From Bacillota bacterium (GTDB lineage: Bacteria > Bacillota > Syntrophomonadia > Syntrophomonadales > Syntrophomonadaceae): DNA of 64,000 bases. A program made the translations under genes and the position numbers. Under the pieces are notes generated by a model. That model did no database searches and was not told where the DNA came from. It worked only from the letters and a program-made list of their open reading frames with translations. This document shows positions 28,163 through 36,979 of this stretch, piece by piece. The DNA lies in the NCBI GenBank assembly GCA_029550685.1, contig JAKPGY010000237.1, forward strand, positions 1 through 64,000. The letters run 5' to 3'. How positions within the stretch are numbered: position 1 is the first letter of the stretch; the number at the start of each line of letters is the position of its first letter.

Positions 28163-29002
28163 CTATGACGGTATATTTTTCTTATGATGGTAGGAGTACA
28201 ACTGTCTGTATCTCTCCAAGTCTATTCCTGTGCACCCAAGACGGCAACGACTTTCATCACTATCAGTACCATGAAAATCTGATCCTCCCGTTACCAGAAG
28301 GTGGTAATGTTGACAAAGATGCAAATATTCTGCTACCTGTTCCAGAGTATGGTCTGGATAGTATACTTCCAGACCGGCAACCCCAAGATTAATTGCCTCC
28401 TGAATCAGCTCACGGTTACGCAGTAATCCTGGATGAGCTAAAACGGGAACGCCACCAGCATTTTTTATAAGCTGGATAGCCTCCTGGGGAAGAAACTTGT
28501 AGCGCGGCACATAAGCAGGCTTTCCTTTGCCAATATATTTTTCAAAAGCTTCCTTAATCGAAAATACGTAACCTTTTTCTGTTAGAGCTTGCGCCACATG
28601 AGGACGGCCAATCAGATCACCTCTGGCTAATTTTTCGACATGATCAAAGGAAATGGCTAAGCCCATACTTTTTAAGCGATATACCATTTTCCTGGCTCGT
28701 TCCAATCGTGCTTCTCTTATCTCTTCTAGCTTATTCAATAACCGGTTATCATGGTGATCAATGTAGTATCCAAGAATATGAACCTCGGTTTCATCAACCT
28801 CTGTATTCATTTCAATTCCAGGAATGAATTCCAAGGTCAACCCATGATCAACCCGGTATTTTTGTGCTGCTTCAATTCCACTTATAGTATCATGGTCAGT
28901 TAAAGCAATGCCGGCAAGACCAATTTCCTGCGCTCTTAATAACACTTCTTCCGGAGTTAACAAACCATCGGAAGCGGTTGAATGAACATGCAAGTCATAC
29001 AT
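28163..29002 (-). CDS. PHP-domain metallophosphoesterase
   Basis: A 279-residue PHP protein. Metal-binding motifs: DLHVHSTASDG at the N terminus, LTDHDTISG, GIEMN, then GRPHVA, LAHPG and GGSDFHG. This is the YciV/RNase AM-like subgroup, whose members cleave 3',5'-nucleoside bisphosphates or trim RNA 5' ends; the substrate here is inferred. I prefer the ATG at 29000-29002, 5 nt after GGTGA, over the ATG four codons upstream that directly abuts the stop codon of the preceding gene. Confidence 0.88.
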   Translation of the reverse strand: MYDLHVHSTASDGLLTPEEVLLRAQEIGLAGIALTDHDTISGIEAAQKYRVDHGLTLEFIPGIEMNTEVDETEVHILGYYIDHHDNRLLNKLEEIREARLERARKMVYRLKSMGLAISFDHVEKLARGDLIGRPHVAQALTEKGYVFSIKEAFEKYIGKGKPAYVPRYKFLPQEAIQLIKNAGGVPVLAHPGLLRNRELIQEAINLGVAGLEVYYPDHTLEQVAEYLHLCQHYHLLVTGGSDFHGTDSDESRCRLGCTGIDLERYRQLYSYHHKKNIPS

Positions 29003-29014
29003 ATAATTCACCAT

Positions 29015-29938
29015 TTACTTCAATATTTGCTTAATAACTCTTTCAACGTTCTTACTGAAAATCATTTCTATTTCCTGACGGGTAAATCCCCTTTGCTCAA
29101 GAAATAACTCCAACTGAATATAACCGTCTACCCCGGGGAGAATCACTTGGTCAGCCCCGTCAAAATCTGAACCCAAAGCCACATTTTTAACCCCGATCAA
29201 TTCGCTGATATATACGATATGATCGATAAAATCGTCCAAATTAGGTTTGGGCGAGGCTTTTACAAAATCACTGACCTGATTCAAGCCGATTACCCCTCCA
29301 TTTTTTGCCAAAGTTTTTAGCTGGTTATCATCCAGATTGCGAGGATGGTCACACAAGTTACGAACATTGGCATGGGTTACCAATACCGGTCCCTGGTATT
29401 CGTCGATAGCCTGGTAAAAACCCATTGGAGCTATATGGGAAAGATCCAGTAACATGCCTAGTCTTCTCATTTCACGTACCATTTTTCTGCCTGCCCGGCT
29501 TAAGCCACCAGCATTTTCTCCTTCTTTGACCCCATCGGCAAGGAGATTGCGATCATTCCATGTTAATCCCACACTGCGCAAACCTAAACGGTACAGTATT
29601 CTTAAGAATTCCAGATCCGTACCGAGGCATTCCCCTCCTTCCAAATGCAGCAGAGCTGCTAGCCGGTTATTATCTGGCTTATAGTCTTCCATATATAAAA
29701 GAGGGTACACTAATTGGGAATACTGCTCAATTTCTTGATAAAATTTATCGATCTGTTGGAATACTCCTTTTAAAGCAGCACTTTGTTCAGCTGGATATAC
29801 AAACAAAGAAAATACTTGCAGTGCCAAGCCTGCTTCTTGGGCTCTGGCCAGATCAAAATGCCCCTGGTTCTGATACAGGCTTTCTCCAGTCTCGGTCAAC
29901 CTGGCTATCGTGTCACAGTGTAAATCGATAATTTTCAT
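29015..29938 (-). CDS. Membrane dipeptidase family (M19) protein
   Basis: A 307-residue zinc dipeptidase of the renal-dipeptidase family. DLHCDT (first metal His and Asp), the bridging Glu in HLEGGE, LDLSHI and THAN with the further metal His residues, and LGSDFDG near the C terminus are in order. No signal peptide, so cytoplasmic; such enzymes cleave dipeptides including those with D residues. ATG behind CAGGAGGTAAAT. It abuts the PHP gene. Confidence 0.92.
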   Translation of the reverse strand: MKIIDLHCDTIARLTETGESLYQNQGHFDLARAQEAGLALQVFSLFVYPAEQSAALKGVFQQIDKFYQEIEQYSQLVYPLLYMEDYKPDNNRLAALLHLEGGECLGTDLEFLRILYRLGLRSVGLTWNDRNLLADGVKEGENAGGLSRAGRKMVREMRRLGMLLDLSHIAPMGFYQAIDEYQGPVLVTHANVRNLCDHPRNLDDNQLKTLAKNGGVIGLNQVSDFVKASPKPNLDDFIDHIVYISELIGVKNVALGSDFDGADQVILPGVDGYIQLELFLEQRGFTRQEIEMIFSKNVERVIKQILK

Positions 29939-29956
29939 ATTTACCTCCTGGAAAAT

Positions 29957-29990
29957 TAAAAAAACCTGCTTTTCAGCTCAGCAGGTTTTT
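29957..29990 (-). terminator. Terminator after spoVS
   Basis: AAAACCTGCT / AGCAGGTTTT forms a 10-bp stem with a 9-nt loop and T-run on the minus strand. It separates spoVS from the dipeptidase gene. Confidence 0.88.
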
Positions 29991-30023
29991 CATCTATTTT
30001 AATAATAATTCGTAATATACTCA

Positions 30024-30284
30024 TTACCTAGGTTCAATAATGAGTTTGATGGCAGTGCGTTCTTCACCATCAATCATAATATCAGTAAATGCCGGTATAC
30101 ATATCAGGTCCATACCGCTAGGAGCCACAAAACCCCGGGCGATAGCAATCGCTTTAATTGCCTGGTTAATGGCACCTGCTCCGATTGCTTGAATCTCTGC
30201 TGCACCTTTTTCCCGTAATACCCCAGCCAATGCGCCTGCAACTGAATTTGGACTGGATTTGGCTGAAACCTTTAATACCTCCAT
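30024..30284 (-). CDS. spoVS: Stage V sporulation protein S
   Basis: An 86-residue SpoVS protein, very strongly conserved in the family: LKVSAKSSPNSVAGALAG, EIQAIGAGAINQAIKAIAIAR and CIPAFTDIMIDGEERTAIKL. In Bacillus it is needed for coat assembly and septum completion during sporulation; it is a small nucleic-acid-binding-type protein. ATG behind GAGGGAGG. The order rny-ymdB-spoVS matches Bacillus. 115 bp separate it from ymdB, so it may have its own promoter. Confidence 0.96.
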   Translation of the reverse strand: MEVLKVSAKSSPNSVAGALAGVLREKGAAEIQAIGAGAINQAIKAIAIARGFVAPSGMDLICIPAFTDIMIDGEERTAIKLIIEPR

Positions 30285-30399
30285 CAGTTTAACCCTCCCT
30301 CAATTGTGTTCAAAAGATAGGTGCTCTCTTAAAAATGTATATTCGCATTAGATGGACTAATTCCTTCTTTTTCTAACCATGATATGGAAATTTTTCTGT

Positions 30400-31188
30400 C
30401 TACCCTGTATTCTTGCACGAGATTCTCCTTATTTGGGTTACTTTATGGGTTTTTTCATCCAGTTCCAGTACTACACCTTGTAGCTGAGACGGTCCCTTGG
30501 CTACTTCAAAACGAACTGGTCTTTGGGTTAAAAATTTCTGAATCACTATTTGCCGTTCCATGCCCAGTACCGATTCTATGGGACCGGTCATTCCCAAATC
30601 AGTAATATATGCGGTACCTTCCGGTAGGATTCGCTCGTCAGCAGTCTGTATATGAGTGTGGGTTCCTAATACTGCTGTTGCCCTACCGTCAAAATAATAA
30701 GCAAAGGCCTGCTTTTCAGAAGTTGCTTCTGCATGAATATCAATAATTATGCAATCCACATCGGGAAGATTGGATAGTATTTGATCCACAGTACGAAAAG
30801 GACAGTCCAAAGCCGGCATATATACACGTCCGGAAACATTAATAACAGCAATCTTCAGATTAAATCCAGCTTGATAAACATGATACCCTTGCCCTGGACA
30901 GGGTTGGGGATAATTAGCAGGTCTGATTATCCGGGGCTGATCATCTATAAAATTGAATATCTCTTTATTGTCCCAGACATGATTGCCCATAGTTAGCACA
31001 TCAATACCAGCACCCAGCAATTCCTGCATTACTTCCCGGGTCAACCCCCGGCCCCCGGAAGCATTCTCGGCATTAGCTATGATGAATTCTATATTATACT
31101 GGCGCACCAGATCGGGAAGTAAATCACGAACGGCTTGTCGCCCAGGGCGGCCTACTATATCCCCAATTACCAGTAAATTCAAATTCAT
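30400..31188 (-). CDS. ymdB: YmdB-type metallophosphodiesterase
   Basis: A 262-residue calcineurin-like phosphodiesterase; in Bacillus YmdB hydrolyses cAMP or cyclic dinucleotides and affects biofilm and nanotube formation. Metal motifs: VIGDIVGRPGRQA, NAENASGGRG, MGNHVWDN, DIHAEATSEK and GTHTHIQTAD. Two adjacent ATG codons follow GGAGGT; the second (31186-31188) has the better spacing. Confidence 0.94.
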   Translation of the reverse strand: MNLNLLVIGDIVGRPGRQAVRDLLPDLVRQYNIEFIIANAENASGGRGLTREVMQELLGAGIDVLTMGNHVWDNKEIFNFIDDQPRIIRPANYPQPCPGQGYHVYQAGFNLKIAVINVSGRVYMPALDCPFRTVDQILSNLPDVDCIIIDIHAEATSEKQAFAYYFDGRATAVLGTHTHIQTADERILPEGTAYITDLGMTGPIESVLGMERQIVIQKFLTQRPVRFEVAKGPSQLQGVVLELDEKTHKVTQIRRISCKNTG

Positions 31189-31203
31189 CATACCTCCAGG
31201 AAA

Positions 31204-31692
31204 TTATTTCTGAAAAACCAACACCCTCCCTTGTTTACGGAAAGCAAGAAATTGGTGCTTATCTTCATCTTTACTTATACGCCTCAGCAGGTTTTGTTTT
31301 ACCTTATTCTTAAACGGCTCCTCGGTTATGCTGTCGCCGGTATCATATAATATTCTGTTGGAAATGATATCGCGGGTTAGGTTAAGCAATAAACCTATTT
31401 CCCCTTCTGACATGGTGTTCATATCACGTTCATAGTGAAGCAAAGTAACCTCACTGAGTCTCTGTACATATACCCTCATTATTGACGCCTTATCTCCAGT
31501 CATCGTATGATATAAATCCAAACATTGTTTAAATCGAGTCAATAAATGCTTCTCTTGATCAGTTGCAATATCTCCCTGTACAGCTATCTGACAGCTTATA
31601 ATGTCATGATCTGAATCATAACGAATTGAATGGAGTTCTGGGTAAGTCAAAGAAATAGAAATAAATAAATCAAGACCGTTTCCTGAATTCAT
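31204..31692 (-). CDS. Hypothetical protein between ymdB and rny
   Basis: A protein of about 162 residues that I do not recognise. Mixed alpha/beta, no signal or membrane segment; the N-terminal half reads like a small ACT- or UspA-sized sandwich (LDLFISISLTYPELHSIRY, IISCQIAV), the C-terminal half is helical and basic. The ATG at 31690-31692 follows AGGGGAAG at 6 nt; the TTG upstream has no ribosome-binding site. It is tucked 15 bp upstream of ymdB and probably co-transcribed, so it may serve RNA turnover or signalling, but that is only context. Confidence 0.75.
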   Translation of the reverse strand: MNSGNGLDLFISISLTYPELHSIRYDSDHDIISCQIAVQGDIATDQEKHLLTRFKQCLDLYHTMTGDKASIMRVYVQRLSEVTLLHYERDMNTMSEGEIGLLLNLTRDIISNRILYDTGDSITEEPFKNKVKQNLLRRISKDEDKHQFLAFRKQGRVLVFQK

Positions 31693-31788
31693 TGAAAATC
31701 TTCCCCTATTAAACAATAATATAAACCTTTCGATAAGGGCAGATAAACTCCTTCCCAGCGGTCCCTTGTAATATAATACATAAATACC

Positions 31789-31820
31789 AAAACAGGGCTA
31801 TTACAGCCCTGTTTTCTTTT
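31789..31820 (-). terminator. Terminator after rny
   Basis: AAAACAGGGCT / AGCCCTGTTTT forms a perfect 11-bp stem with a 5-nt loop 19 bp past the rny stop. The T-tract on the minus strand is short (TTTTGG), so it may work weakly. Confidence 0.75.
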
Positions 31821-31833
31821 TATACCTTAATAT

Positions 31834-33375
31834 TTATTTAGCATATTCTACGGAACGTGTCTCACGAATGACCACTACCTTGATCTGGCCTGGATAATCA
31901 AGATCATTCTCGACCTTACGTGCAATATCCCGGGATAGTGCGATCGCAGCTAGATCATCTATATCCTCAGGCTTTACAATGATACGGACTTCACGGCCTG
32001 CTTGTATCGCAAAGGATCGTTCAACTCCGGAAAAAGAATCGGCTAAAGCTTCTAATTTCTCCAGGCGTTTGATATATGCTTCTAAAGTTTCCCGCCGTGC
32101 TCCCGGACGAGATGCAGAAATGGCATCTGCCGCCTGTACCAGTACGGCTTCAATGGATTCAGGCTCCACATCACCATGATGGGCAGCAATAGCATGAATA
32201 ACCTCTCTACTTTCCCGGTATTTTTTGGCCAGATCTACACCTATTTCTATGTGAGGTCCACTTATCTCGTGGTCAACGGATTTGCCGATATCGTGGAGCA
32301 GCCCAGCCCGTTTGGCTATAGCCATATCAACATCCAATTCGGCAGCCATTATTCCTGCAAGGTGGGCTACCTCAATGGAGTGTTTTAATACATTTTGTCC
32401 ATAACTGGTACGGTACTTAAGTCTACCTAATAATTTGATTAATTCCGGATGTAGATTATGAACTCCTACCTCGAAGGCAGCTTGTTCGCCTACTTCGCGA
32501 ATTTCCTGGTCGATTTCTTTCTGAGCTTTTTCTACCATTTCTTCAATGCGAGCGGGGTGAATACGTCCATCGGCAATCAGGTTTTCCAATGCCACCCGAG
32601 CTACCTCTCGACGGATAGGATCGAATGATGATAGAATAACCGCTTCCGGTGTATCATCAATTATTAAATCTACTCCGGTAAGAGTCTCAAATGTCCTTAT
32701 GTTTCTACCTTCACGGCCAATAATGCGTCCTTTCATTTCATCGTTAGGTAGTGCTACCACAGAAACAGTGGCTTCGGACACAACATCAGCAGCACATTTC
32801 TGAATCGCCAGTGTTATGATGTTTTTAGCTCGCTTGTCAGCTTCCTCCCGTGCTTCTGCTTCTAGATTTTTGATCATTATTGCGGTTTCTTGGCGAATTT
32901 GCTGCTCTACATTGGCCAGCAATAGTTCTTTTGCTTCCTCAGAAGTAAGTCCAGAAAGTCTTTCCAATTCTTTTAATTGTTGAGTAAGTATCAGCTGCAG
33001 ATCCTGCTGTGTCTTTTCGATCTCCTTCTCCTTTTCCCGCAAGGACTGATCTTTTTTCTCAATGCTCTCAGTCTTTCTATCAAGCATTTCCTCTTTCTGT
33101 AATATTCTTCTTTCCATGCGGTCTAATTCCCGGCGTCGATCGCGTATATCCTTTTCCGCTTCCTGACGATTACGATGAATTTCCTCTTTGGCCTCCAATA
33201 AGACTTCCTTTTTTTTGGCTTCCGCTTCTTTGTTAGCTTCTTCTATAATCCTGCTGGCTTCTTCTTCTGCTCCACGAATACGGCTTTCTGCTATGAGCCG
33301 TCTGCCATAGTAACCTGCAGCAGCTCCCACCGCTAGAGATAAAAGGATTACGATAAAGGTTCCCAGCGTATTCAT
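31834..33375 (-). CDS. rny: Ribonuclease Y
   Basis: RNase Y (513 residues) is the membrane-bound endoribonuclease initiating mRNA decay in Firmicutes. One N-terminal membrane anchor (to about 22), a long charged coiled coil (about 30-190), a KH domain ([15 protein letters not shown]), and an HD domain ([12 protein letters not shown]). The start is ATG at 33373-33375 behind AAGGAGGTGA; the longer frame upstream is not needed. A candidate small RNA with a terminator lies just upstream. Confidence 0.97.
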   Translation of the reverse strand: MNTLGTFIVILLSLAVGAAAGYYGRRLIAESRIRGAEEEASRIIEEANKEAEAKKKEVLLEAKEEIHRNRQEAEKDIRDRRRELDRMERRILQKEEMLDRKTESIEKKDQSLREKEKEIEKTQQDLQLILTQQLKELERLSGLTSEEAKELLLANVEQQIRQETAIMIKNLEAEAREEADKRAKNIITLAIQKCAADVVSEATVSVVALPNDEMKGRIIGREGRNIRTFETLTGVDLIIDDTPEAVILSSFDPIRREVARVALENLIADGRIHPARIEEMVEKAQKEIDQEIREVGEQAAFEVGVHNLHPELIKLLGRLKYRTSYGQNVLKHSIEVAHLAGIMAAELDVDMAIAKRAGLLHDIGKSVDHEISGPHIEIGVDLAKKYRESREVIHAIAAHHGDVEPESIEAVLVQAADAISASRPGARRETLEAYIKRLEKLEALADSFSGVERSFAIQAGREVRIIVKPEDIDDLAAIALSRDIARKVENDLDYPGQIKVVVIRETRSVEYAK

Positions 33376-33432
33376 CTGGCTCACCTCCTTATTAATGTAA
33401 TAATGATAAAATTCAATCAATACATTTAATCA

Positions 33433-33458
33433 CAAAAAAACCGAGCTGACCGCTCGGT
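33433..33458 (-). terminator. Terminator upstream of rny
   Basis: ACCGAGC / GCTCGGT with a 5-nt loop is followed by seven T on the minus strand. It ends the interval between recA and rny and lies about 60 bp before the rny start. Confidence 0.92.
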
Positions 33459-33695
33459 CTTGATCAGAAGACTCTTTCTCGTAAGGTCCAAATAAATCTC
33501 CTGTTTGTAAGAACGCTTTTTTATGCTATGTGATTATGCGTCCAATTACTTATTCAGGTAGATAAACTGCCTTACACAACCTGAACTATGAATCTATGTG
33601 ACCTCGATATTTTAGTTATCGAGGTAGAATTTTTTAACAATCAACACCATCGATTCTATATGTTCAAGTCTTTTAGAGACTTCATAACTGAGCTT
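33434..33695 (-). ncRNA. Candidate small RNA between recA and rny
   Basis: A promoter at 33702-33731 and a strong terminator at 33433-33458 bound about 260 nt with no ORF. The predicted transcript has three clear hairpins: AAGTC/GACTT, a 9-bp stem ACCTCGATA/TATCGAGGT, and TTCAGGT/ACCTGAA. It could be a free regulatory RNA or an attenuating leader of rny. I could not match it to T-box, 6S, SAM or other families by eye. Confidence 0.5.
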
Positions 33696-33701
33696 ATATA
33701 G

Positions 33702-33731
33702 ATTTTATTAATAACCTATGATAATTGTCAA
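33702..33731 (-). promoter_or_regulatory. Promoter downstream of recA
   Basis: TTGACA (33726-33731) and TAAAAT (33702-33707) are spaced 18 bp on the minus strand. The -35 overlaps the recA stop codon. It would start transcription near 33695. Confidence 0.6.
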
Positions 33732-34756
33732 GTTAAGTCATTACTGGGTTGGGCATTCTTCTGTATAACTGCCTCCCGAACCTGTTTCTCAATCTGGTTA
33801 AATATTTCTGGATTATTCTTAAAATACTCTTTTACATTCTCTCTGCCCTGTCCTAGCCTTTCACCCTGATAAGCAAACCAGGAACCACTCTTCTGGATTA
33901 TATCCATATCGGCAGCTATATCTAATAGATCGCCCTCACGGGAAATGCCAGTTCCAAACATAATATCAAATTCAGCTGTCTTAAAAGGCGGGGCCACTTT
34001 GTTTTTAACTATCTTGACTTTAGTACGGTTTCCTATTGTTTCTGTCCCCTGCTTGATAGCATCTCCTTTGCGAACCTCAATGCGGATAGAAGAATAGAAT
34101 TTAAGTGCTCTTCCACCGGTGGTAACTTCATTATTGCCATATACCACTCCGACCTTTTCCCGTATCTGATTGATAAAAATTGCACATGCTCTGGATTTAC
34201 TGATATGAGCAGTCAATTTTCGCAAAGCTTGGGACATCAAACGGGCCTGCAGTCCTACATGAATATCTCCCATCTCTCCGTCAAGTTCTGCCTTAGGCAC
34301 CAATGCAGCTACAGAATCTATAACCACTACATCAATAGCACCACTTCGCACTAAAGCCTCAGCAATTTCCAAGGCTTGCTCCCCGGAATCAGGCTGAGAA
34401 ACCAATAAATTATTAATATCTACGCCCAACCGTTTGGCATAAAGTGGATCCAGGGCATGTTCGGCATCAATAAAAGCTGCCATGCCTCCTTCCTTCTGAG
34501 CTTGGGCAATGCAACTCAAAGCCACTGTAGTTTTACCGGAGGATTCGGGTCCGAATATCTCGATTACTCTTCCTCTGGGAATGCCTCCTACTCCTAAAGC
34601 TAAATCCAACGACAGGCAGCCGGTAGAGATGACTTCTACGTTCATGGCTGCTGCCTCACCTAATCGCATTATTGAACCTTTGCCAAACTGTTTTTCAATA
34701 TTCCTAATAGCATTATTAACTGCTTCTTGTTTACCCTGATTATCTACAACTTCCAC
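33728..34756 (-). CDS. recA: Recombinase A
   Basis: RecA (342 residues) performs strand exchange and triggers LexA self-cleavage. Walker [15 protein letters not shown]-type [21 protein letters not shown] (Walker B region) and the L2 region [11 protein letters not shown]. Start is GTG behind GAGGAGGGGAG. It has a consensus promoter and an SOS box. The order cinA-recA-rny is as in Bacillus, with thpR added between cinA and recA. Confidence 0.98.
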   Translation of the reverse strand: MEVVDNQGKQEAVNNAIRNIEKQFGKGSIMRLGEAAAMNVEVISTGCLSLDLALGVGGIPRGRVIEIFGPESSGKTTVALSCIAQAQKEGGMAAFIDAEHALDPLYAKRLGVDINNLLVSQPDSGEQALEIAEALVRSGAIDVVVIDSVAALVPKAELDGEMGDIHVGLQARLMSQALRKLTAHISKSRACAIFINQIREKVGVVYGNNEVTTGGRALKFYSSIRIEVRKGDAIKQGTETIGNRTKVKIVKNKVAPPFKTAEFDIMFGTGISREGDLLDIAADMDIIQKSGSWFAYQGERLGQGRENVKEYFKNNPEIFNQIEKQVREAVIQKNAQPSNDLT

Positions 34757-34769
34757 GAGCTCCCCTCCT

Positions 34770-34783
34770 CAAACATATGTTCG
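34770..34783 (-). promoter_or_regulatory. LexA (SOS) box of recA
   Basis: On the minus strand CGAACATATGTTTG matches the Firmicute SOS consensus CGAACRNRYGTTYG at every position. It lies just downstream of the predicted transcription start and 13 bp before the GTG start codon. Confidence 0.92.
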
Positions 34784-34792
34784 CTTTCGTAA

Positions 34793-34821
34793 ATTATAAG
34801 AGTATTGGTATATTGTGTCAA
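34793..34821 (-). promoter_or_regulatory. Consensus sigma-A promoter of recA
   Basis: TTGACA (34816-34821), 17-bp spacer, TATAAT (34793-34798), both hexamers perfect. The SOS box lies over or just after the start site. Confidence 0.9.
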
Positions 34822-34829
34822 CTCCCCTG

Positions 34830-35387
34830 CTAATCCAGAGTAAATTTTCTTTTAACGGTATAAACCGAACCTTTGGAGGTAAGTTGGCTTTCCATCAAGT
34901 AAAATTCTGTTACAGTGAAAAATTCAGTTTGAATAGTTGTTCCCAGGTAAGAAATTTTATTAACCAATTCATTAAGATTGCGTTCAGAGCGGATTCTTCC
35001 CAGGGTAAGATGATAGTCACGCCTTGCTTCAGCCTCAAAACCCAGAGTTGATAAATAGGCGTCAACCCTGTCGCCCAGAAACAGCGCTTTTTCCATTTCA
35101 CCTGAGATTCCTATCCATATTACCCGGGGGCGTCGACGATTAGGGTAAAACCCCATACCTTGCAGTCTCAGCTTAAACGACGGACTGGAAACAGCAGCCC
35201 GCTCTAAAAAATCGCAAAGCGGTTCCAGCATATCTACCGGCACATCCCCCAGAAACTTGAGGGTTAAATGATAGTTTTCTTTTTCCACCCACTTTACGTC
35301 AGGATTTATTACTTCCAATTCCTTGCGGATCATACTAGTATAATCCTTTATTTCATCCGGAACCGGAATAGCTGTGAAAAGACGCAT
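34830..35387 (-). CDS. thpR: RNA 2',3'-cyclic phosphodiesterase (2H family)
   Basis: A 185-residue LigT-type 2H phosphoesterase opening 2',3'-cyclic phosphates in RNA. The two HxTx motifs are NYHLTLKFLGD and DYHLTLGRIRS. N terminus MRLFTAIPVPDEI is typical. ATG behind AAGGAG. It lies 12 bp after cinA and ahead of recA, whose promoter sits beyond its stop codon. Confidence 0.94.
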   Translation of the reverse strand: MRLFTAIPVPDEIKDYTSMIRKELEVINPDVKWVEKENYHLTLKFLGDVPVDMLEPLCDFLERAAVSSPSFKLRLQGMGFYPNRRRPRVIWIGISGEMEKALFLGDRVDAYLSTLGFEAEARRDYHLTLGRIRSERNLNELVNKISYLGTTIQTEFFTVTEFYLMESQLTSKGSVYTVKRKFTLD

Positions 35388-35399
35388 ATTCTATACTCC

Positions 35400-36644
35400 T
35401 TACAAAAGTTGTAACCGCAGTAAATCAAGGGCCGATTTGGCTGATAAAGTTCGAATTCCATTGCGGTTGCCTACAAAATGCATTTCCCGTACTTGCTCCA
35501 GGTTATCACCAACCAGAGCTATATATACCAGACCAACTGGTTTTTCTTCACTGCCCCCTTCAGGCCCTGCTATGCCAGTAATAGAAATCCCTATATCGGT
35601 CCCCGCTAATCGCTTAACTCCCCAAGCCATTTCCAAAGCAGTCTCCCGGCTAACTGCTCCATACTCTTGCAGAGTTGCTGACCTCACTCCCAGCAGATTC
35701 TCTTTGGCTTGATTGGAATAGGTAATGACTCCGCCCCAAAAATACTTGGAACTGCCGGGGATATCAGTAATCATCTTACCTAAAAATCCTCCTGTGCAAG
35801 ACTCAGCTACTGCTAAACTCCGGTTGCGGTTGTCTAATAATTTGCCCACGACGGCACTTAATGTATCGTCATCGTAGCCGAAAACACTTTTTCCCATGAT
35901 CTGGCTAATTTGCTCGGTCACTTTAGTTAGTATAACCACACTTTCGTTATAGTCTTTACCTTCTGCGGTTACGCGTACATTAATTTCACCCTCGCTAGCC
36001 AGTAGAGCTAGATTATAATTATGGGCCTGATCCATAACTTCCTGCAACATTTCTTCTACCTGGGACTCACCAGGGCCAAAAATCCGGATTATCCGGCTGG
36101 CTGAGCGACGGTCTGTGAGGTTATAAGTTTTTATAAGCAGGTCTTTAACATAATTCTCATACATCGGTTCTGCTTCCCGGGGAGGACCGGGCAGGCAGAT
36201 AATAACCTGGTTATTTTTAAGAGGTAAATACATTCCCGGTGCAGTTCCAAAGTGGTTGGTGATAATCGTAGCCTGTTCAGGAAACATAGCCTGTTTTAGG
36301 TTTATTTCCGGCATGGCCCGATGCCGGCGCTGGAAGTAATCTCTCAGTCTCTCCTCTTCAGCTTCTATTAATTTCATGTCTACACCAGCTACTTCACAGG
36401 CAATCTCCTTGGTAAGATCATCACGGGTGGGACCTAATCCCCCTGTAGTTATAACCATATCAGCGGCAGCAAGCCCCATTCGTAGAGCCATTGCAATGGA
36501 ATCGGGATTGTCACCAACTACACTCTTGCCAATTACTTTAACACCAATTTCAGCCAGTTTTCTAGATAGAAAAATCGAATTGGTATCCAGGGTTGACCCC
36601 AATAACAGTTCTGTACCAGTGGATATTAGATATGCTTTAACCAT
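35400..36644 (-). CDS. cinA: CinA: nicotinamide-nucleotide amidohydrolase / pyrophosphatase-like
   Basis: A 414-residue two-domain protein. The N-terminal MoaB-like domain (about 1-170) has STGTELLLGSTLDTN and TTGGLGPTRDDLT; the C-terminal PncC domain (about 255-410) has AVAESCTGGFLGKMIT and SITGIAGPEGGS. It recycles pyridine nucleotides and is often linked to competence. ATG at 36642-36644 gives the family N terminus; the GTG seven codons upstream overlaps the ribosome-binding region. Confidence 0.94.
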   Translation of the reverse strand: MVKAYLISTGTELLLGSTLDTNSIFLSRKLAEIGVKVIGKSVVGDNPDSIAMALRMGLAAADMVITTGGLGPTRDDLTKEIACEVAGVDMKLIEAEEERLRDYFQRRHRAMPEINLKQAMFPEQATIITNHFGTAPGMYLPLKNNQVIICLPGPPREAEPMYENYVKDLLIKTYNLTDRRSASRIIRIFGPGESQVEEMLQEVMDQAHNYNLALLASEGEINVRVTAEGKDYNESVVILTKVTEQISQIMGKSVFGYDDDTLSAVVGKLLDNRNRSLAVAESCTGGFLGKMITDIPGSSKYFWGGVITYSNQAKENLLGVRSATLQEYGAVSRETALEMAWGVKRLAGTDIGISITGIAGPEGGSEEKPVGLVYIALVGDNLEQVREMHFVGNRNGIRTLSAKSALDLLRLQLL

Positions 36645-36714
36645 TACCTCGGCCCCTCCTACCACTAATCTATTTTATTATAAACATTTTAGGATTCTCT
36701 CATATCCTACCCAT

Positions 36715-36743
36715 AAAAAAACACCGGACCAAGCCGGTGTTTT
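36715..36743 (-). terminator. Terminator copy A flanking the repeat
   Basis: AAACACCGG / CCGGTGTTT (6-nt loop) is followed by seven T on the minus strand. Its hairpin is nearly identical to that at 36944-36969 on the other side of the repeat. It would stop read-through into cinA. Confidence 0.85.
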
Positions 36744-36930
36744 GAGAATGTCAAAAAAGTTGCTAAAAAGAGATCGCCACGTCACTACGCTCCTCGCAAC
36801 ATTAGCCGTGAACGATAGTGAACATCGGTAGTGCCGGAACGGCCGATGACATACCAGAAGGCAATCTTATGTGTCATTGCGAGCCCCGGAGGGGCGTGGC
36901 AATCTCGAACTTCTAACCATTAATAGACTT
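36744..36930 (-). repeat. Dispersed palindromic repeat, copy 3 (long form)
   Basis: The minus strand of this 187-bp element matches 1-140, with an extra 47 bp at 36798-36844. The extra piece carries GTTCCGGCACT and ACCGATGT, also found in the cluster at 48061-48157. No ORF. Hairpin arms as in copy 1. Confidence 0.85.
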
Positions 36931-36943
36931 CTTTGACAGTCTG

Positions 36944-36969
36944 AAAACACCGTACCAAGCCGGTGTTTT
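36944..36969 (-). terminator. Terminator copy B after the FtsH-like gene
   Basis: AAAACACCG / CGGTGTTTT pair around an 8-nt loop, 11 bp past the stop of the FtsH-like gene. Only four T follow on the minus strand. Near-duplicate of copy A. Confidence 0.75.
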
Positions 36970-36979
36970 GTTGATAATA

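Noticed and set aside
33376-33420. N-terminal extension of RNase Y by 15 codons
   Set aside because: The internal ATG has AAGGAGGTGA at ideal spacing and begins the membrane anchor as expected.
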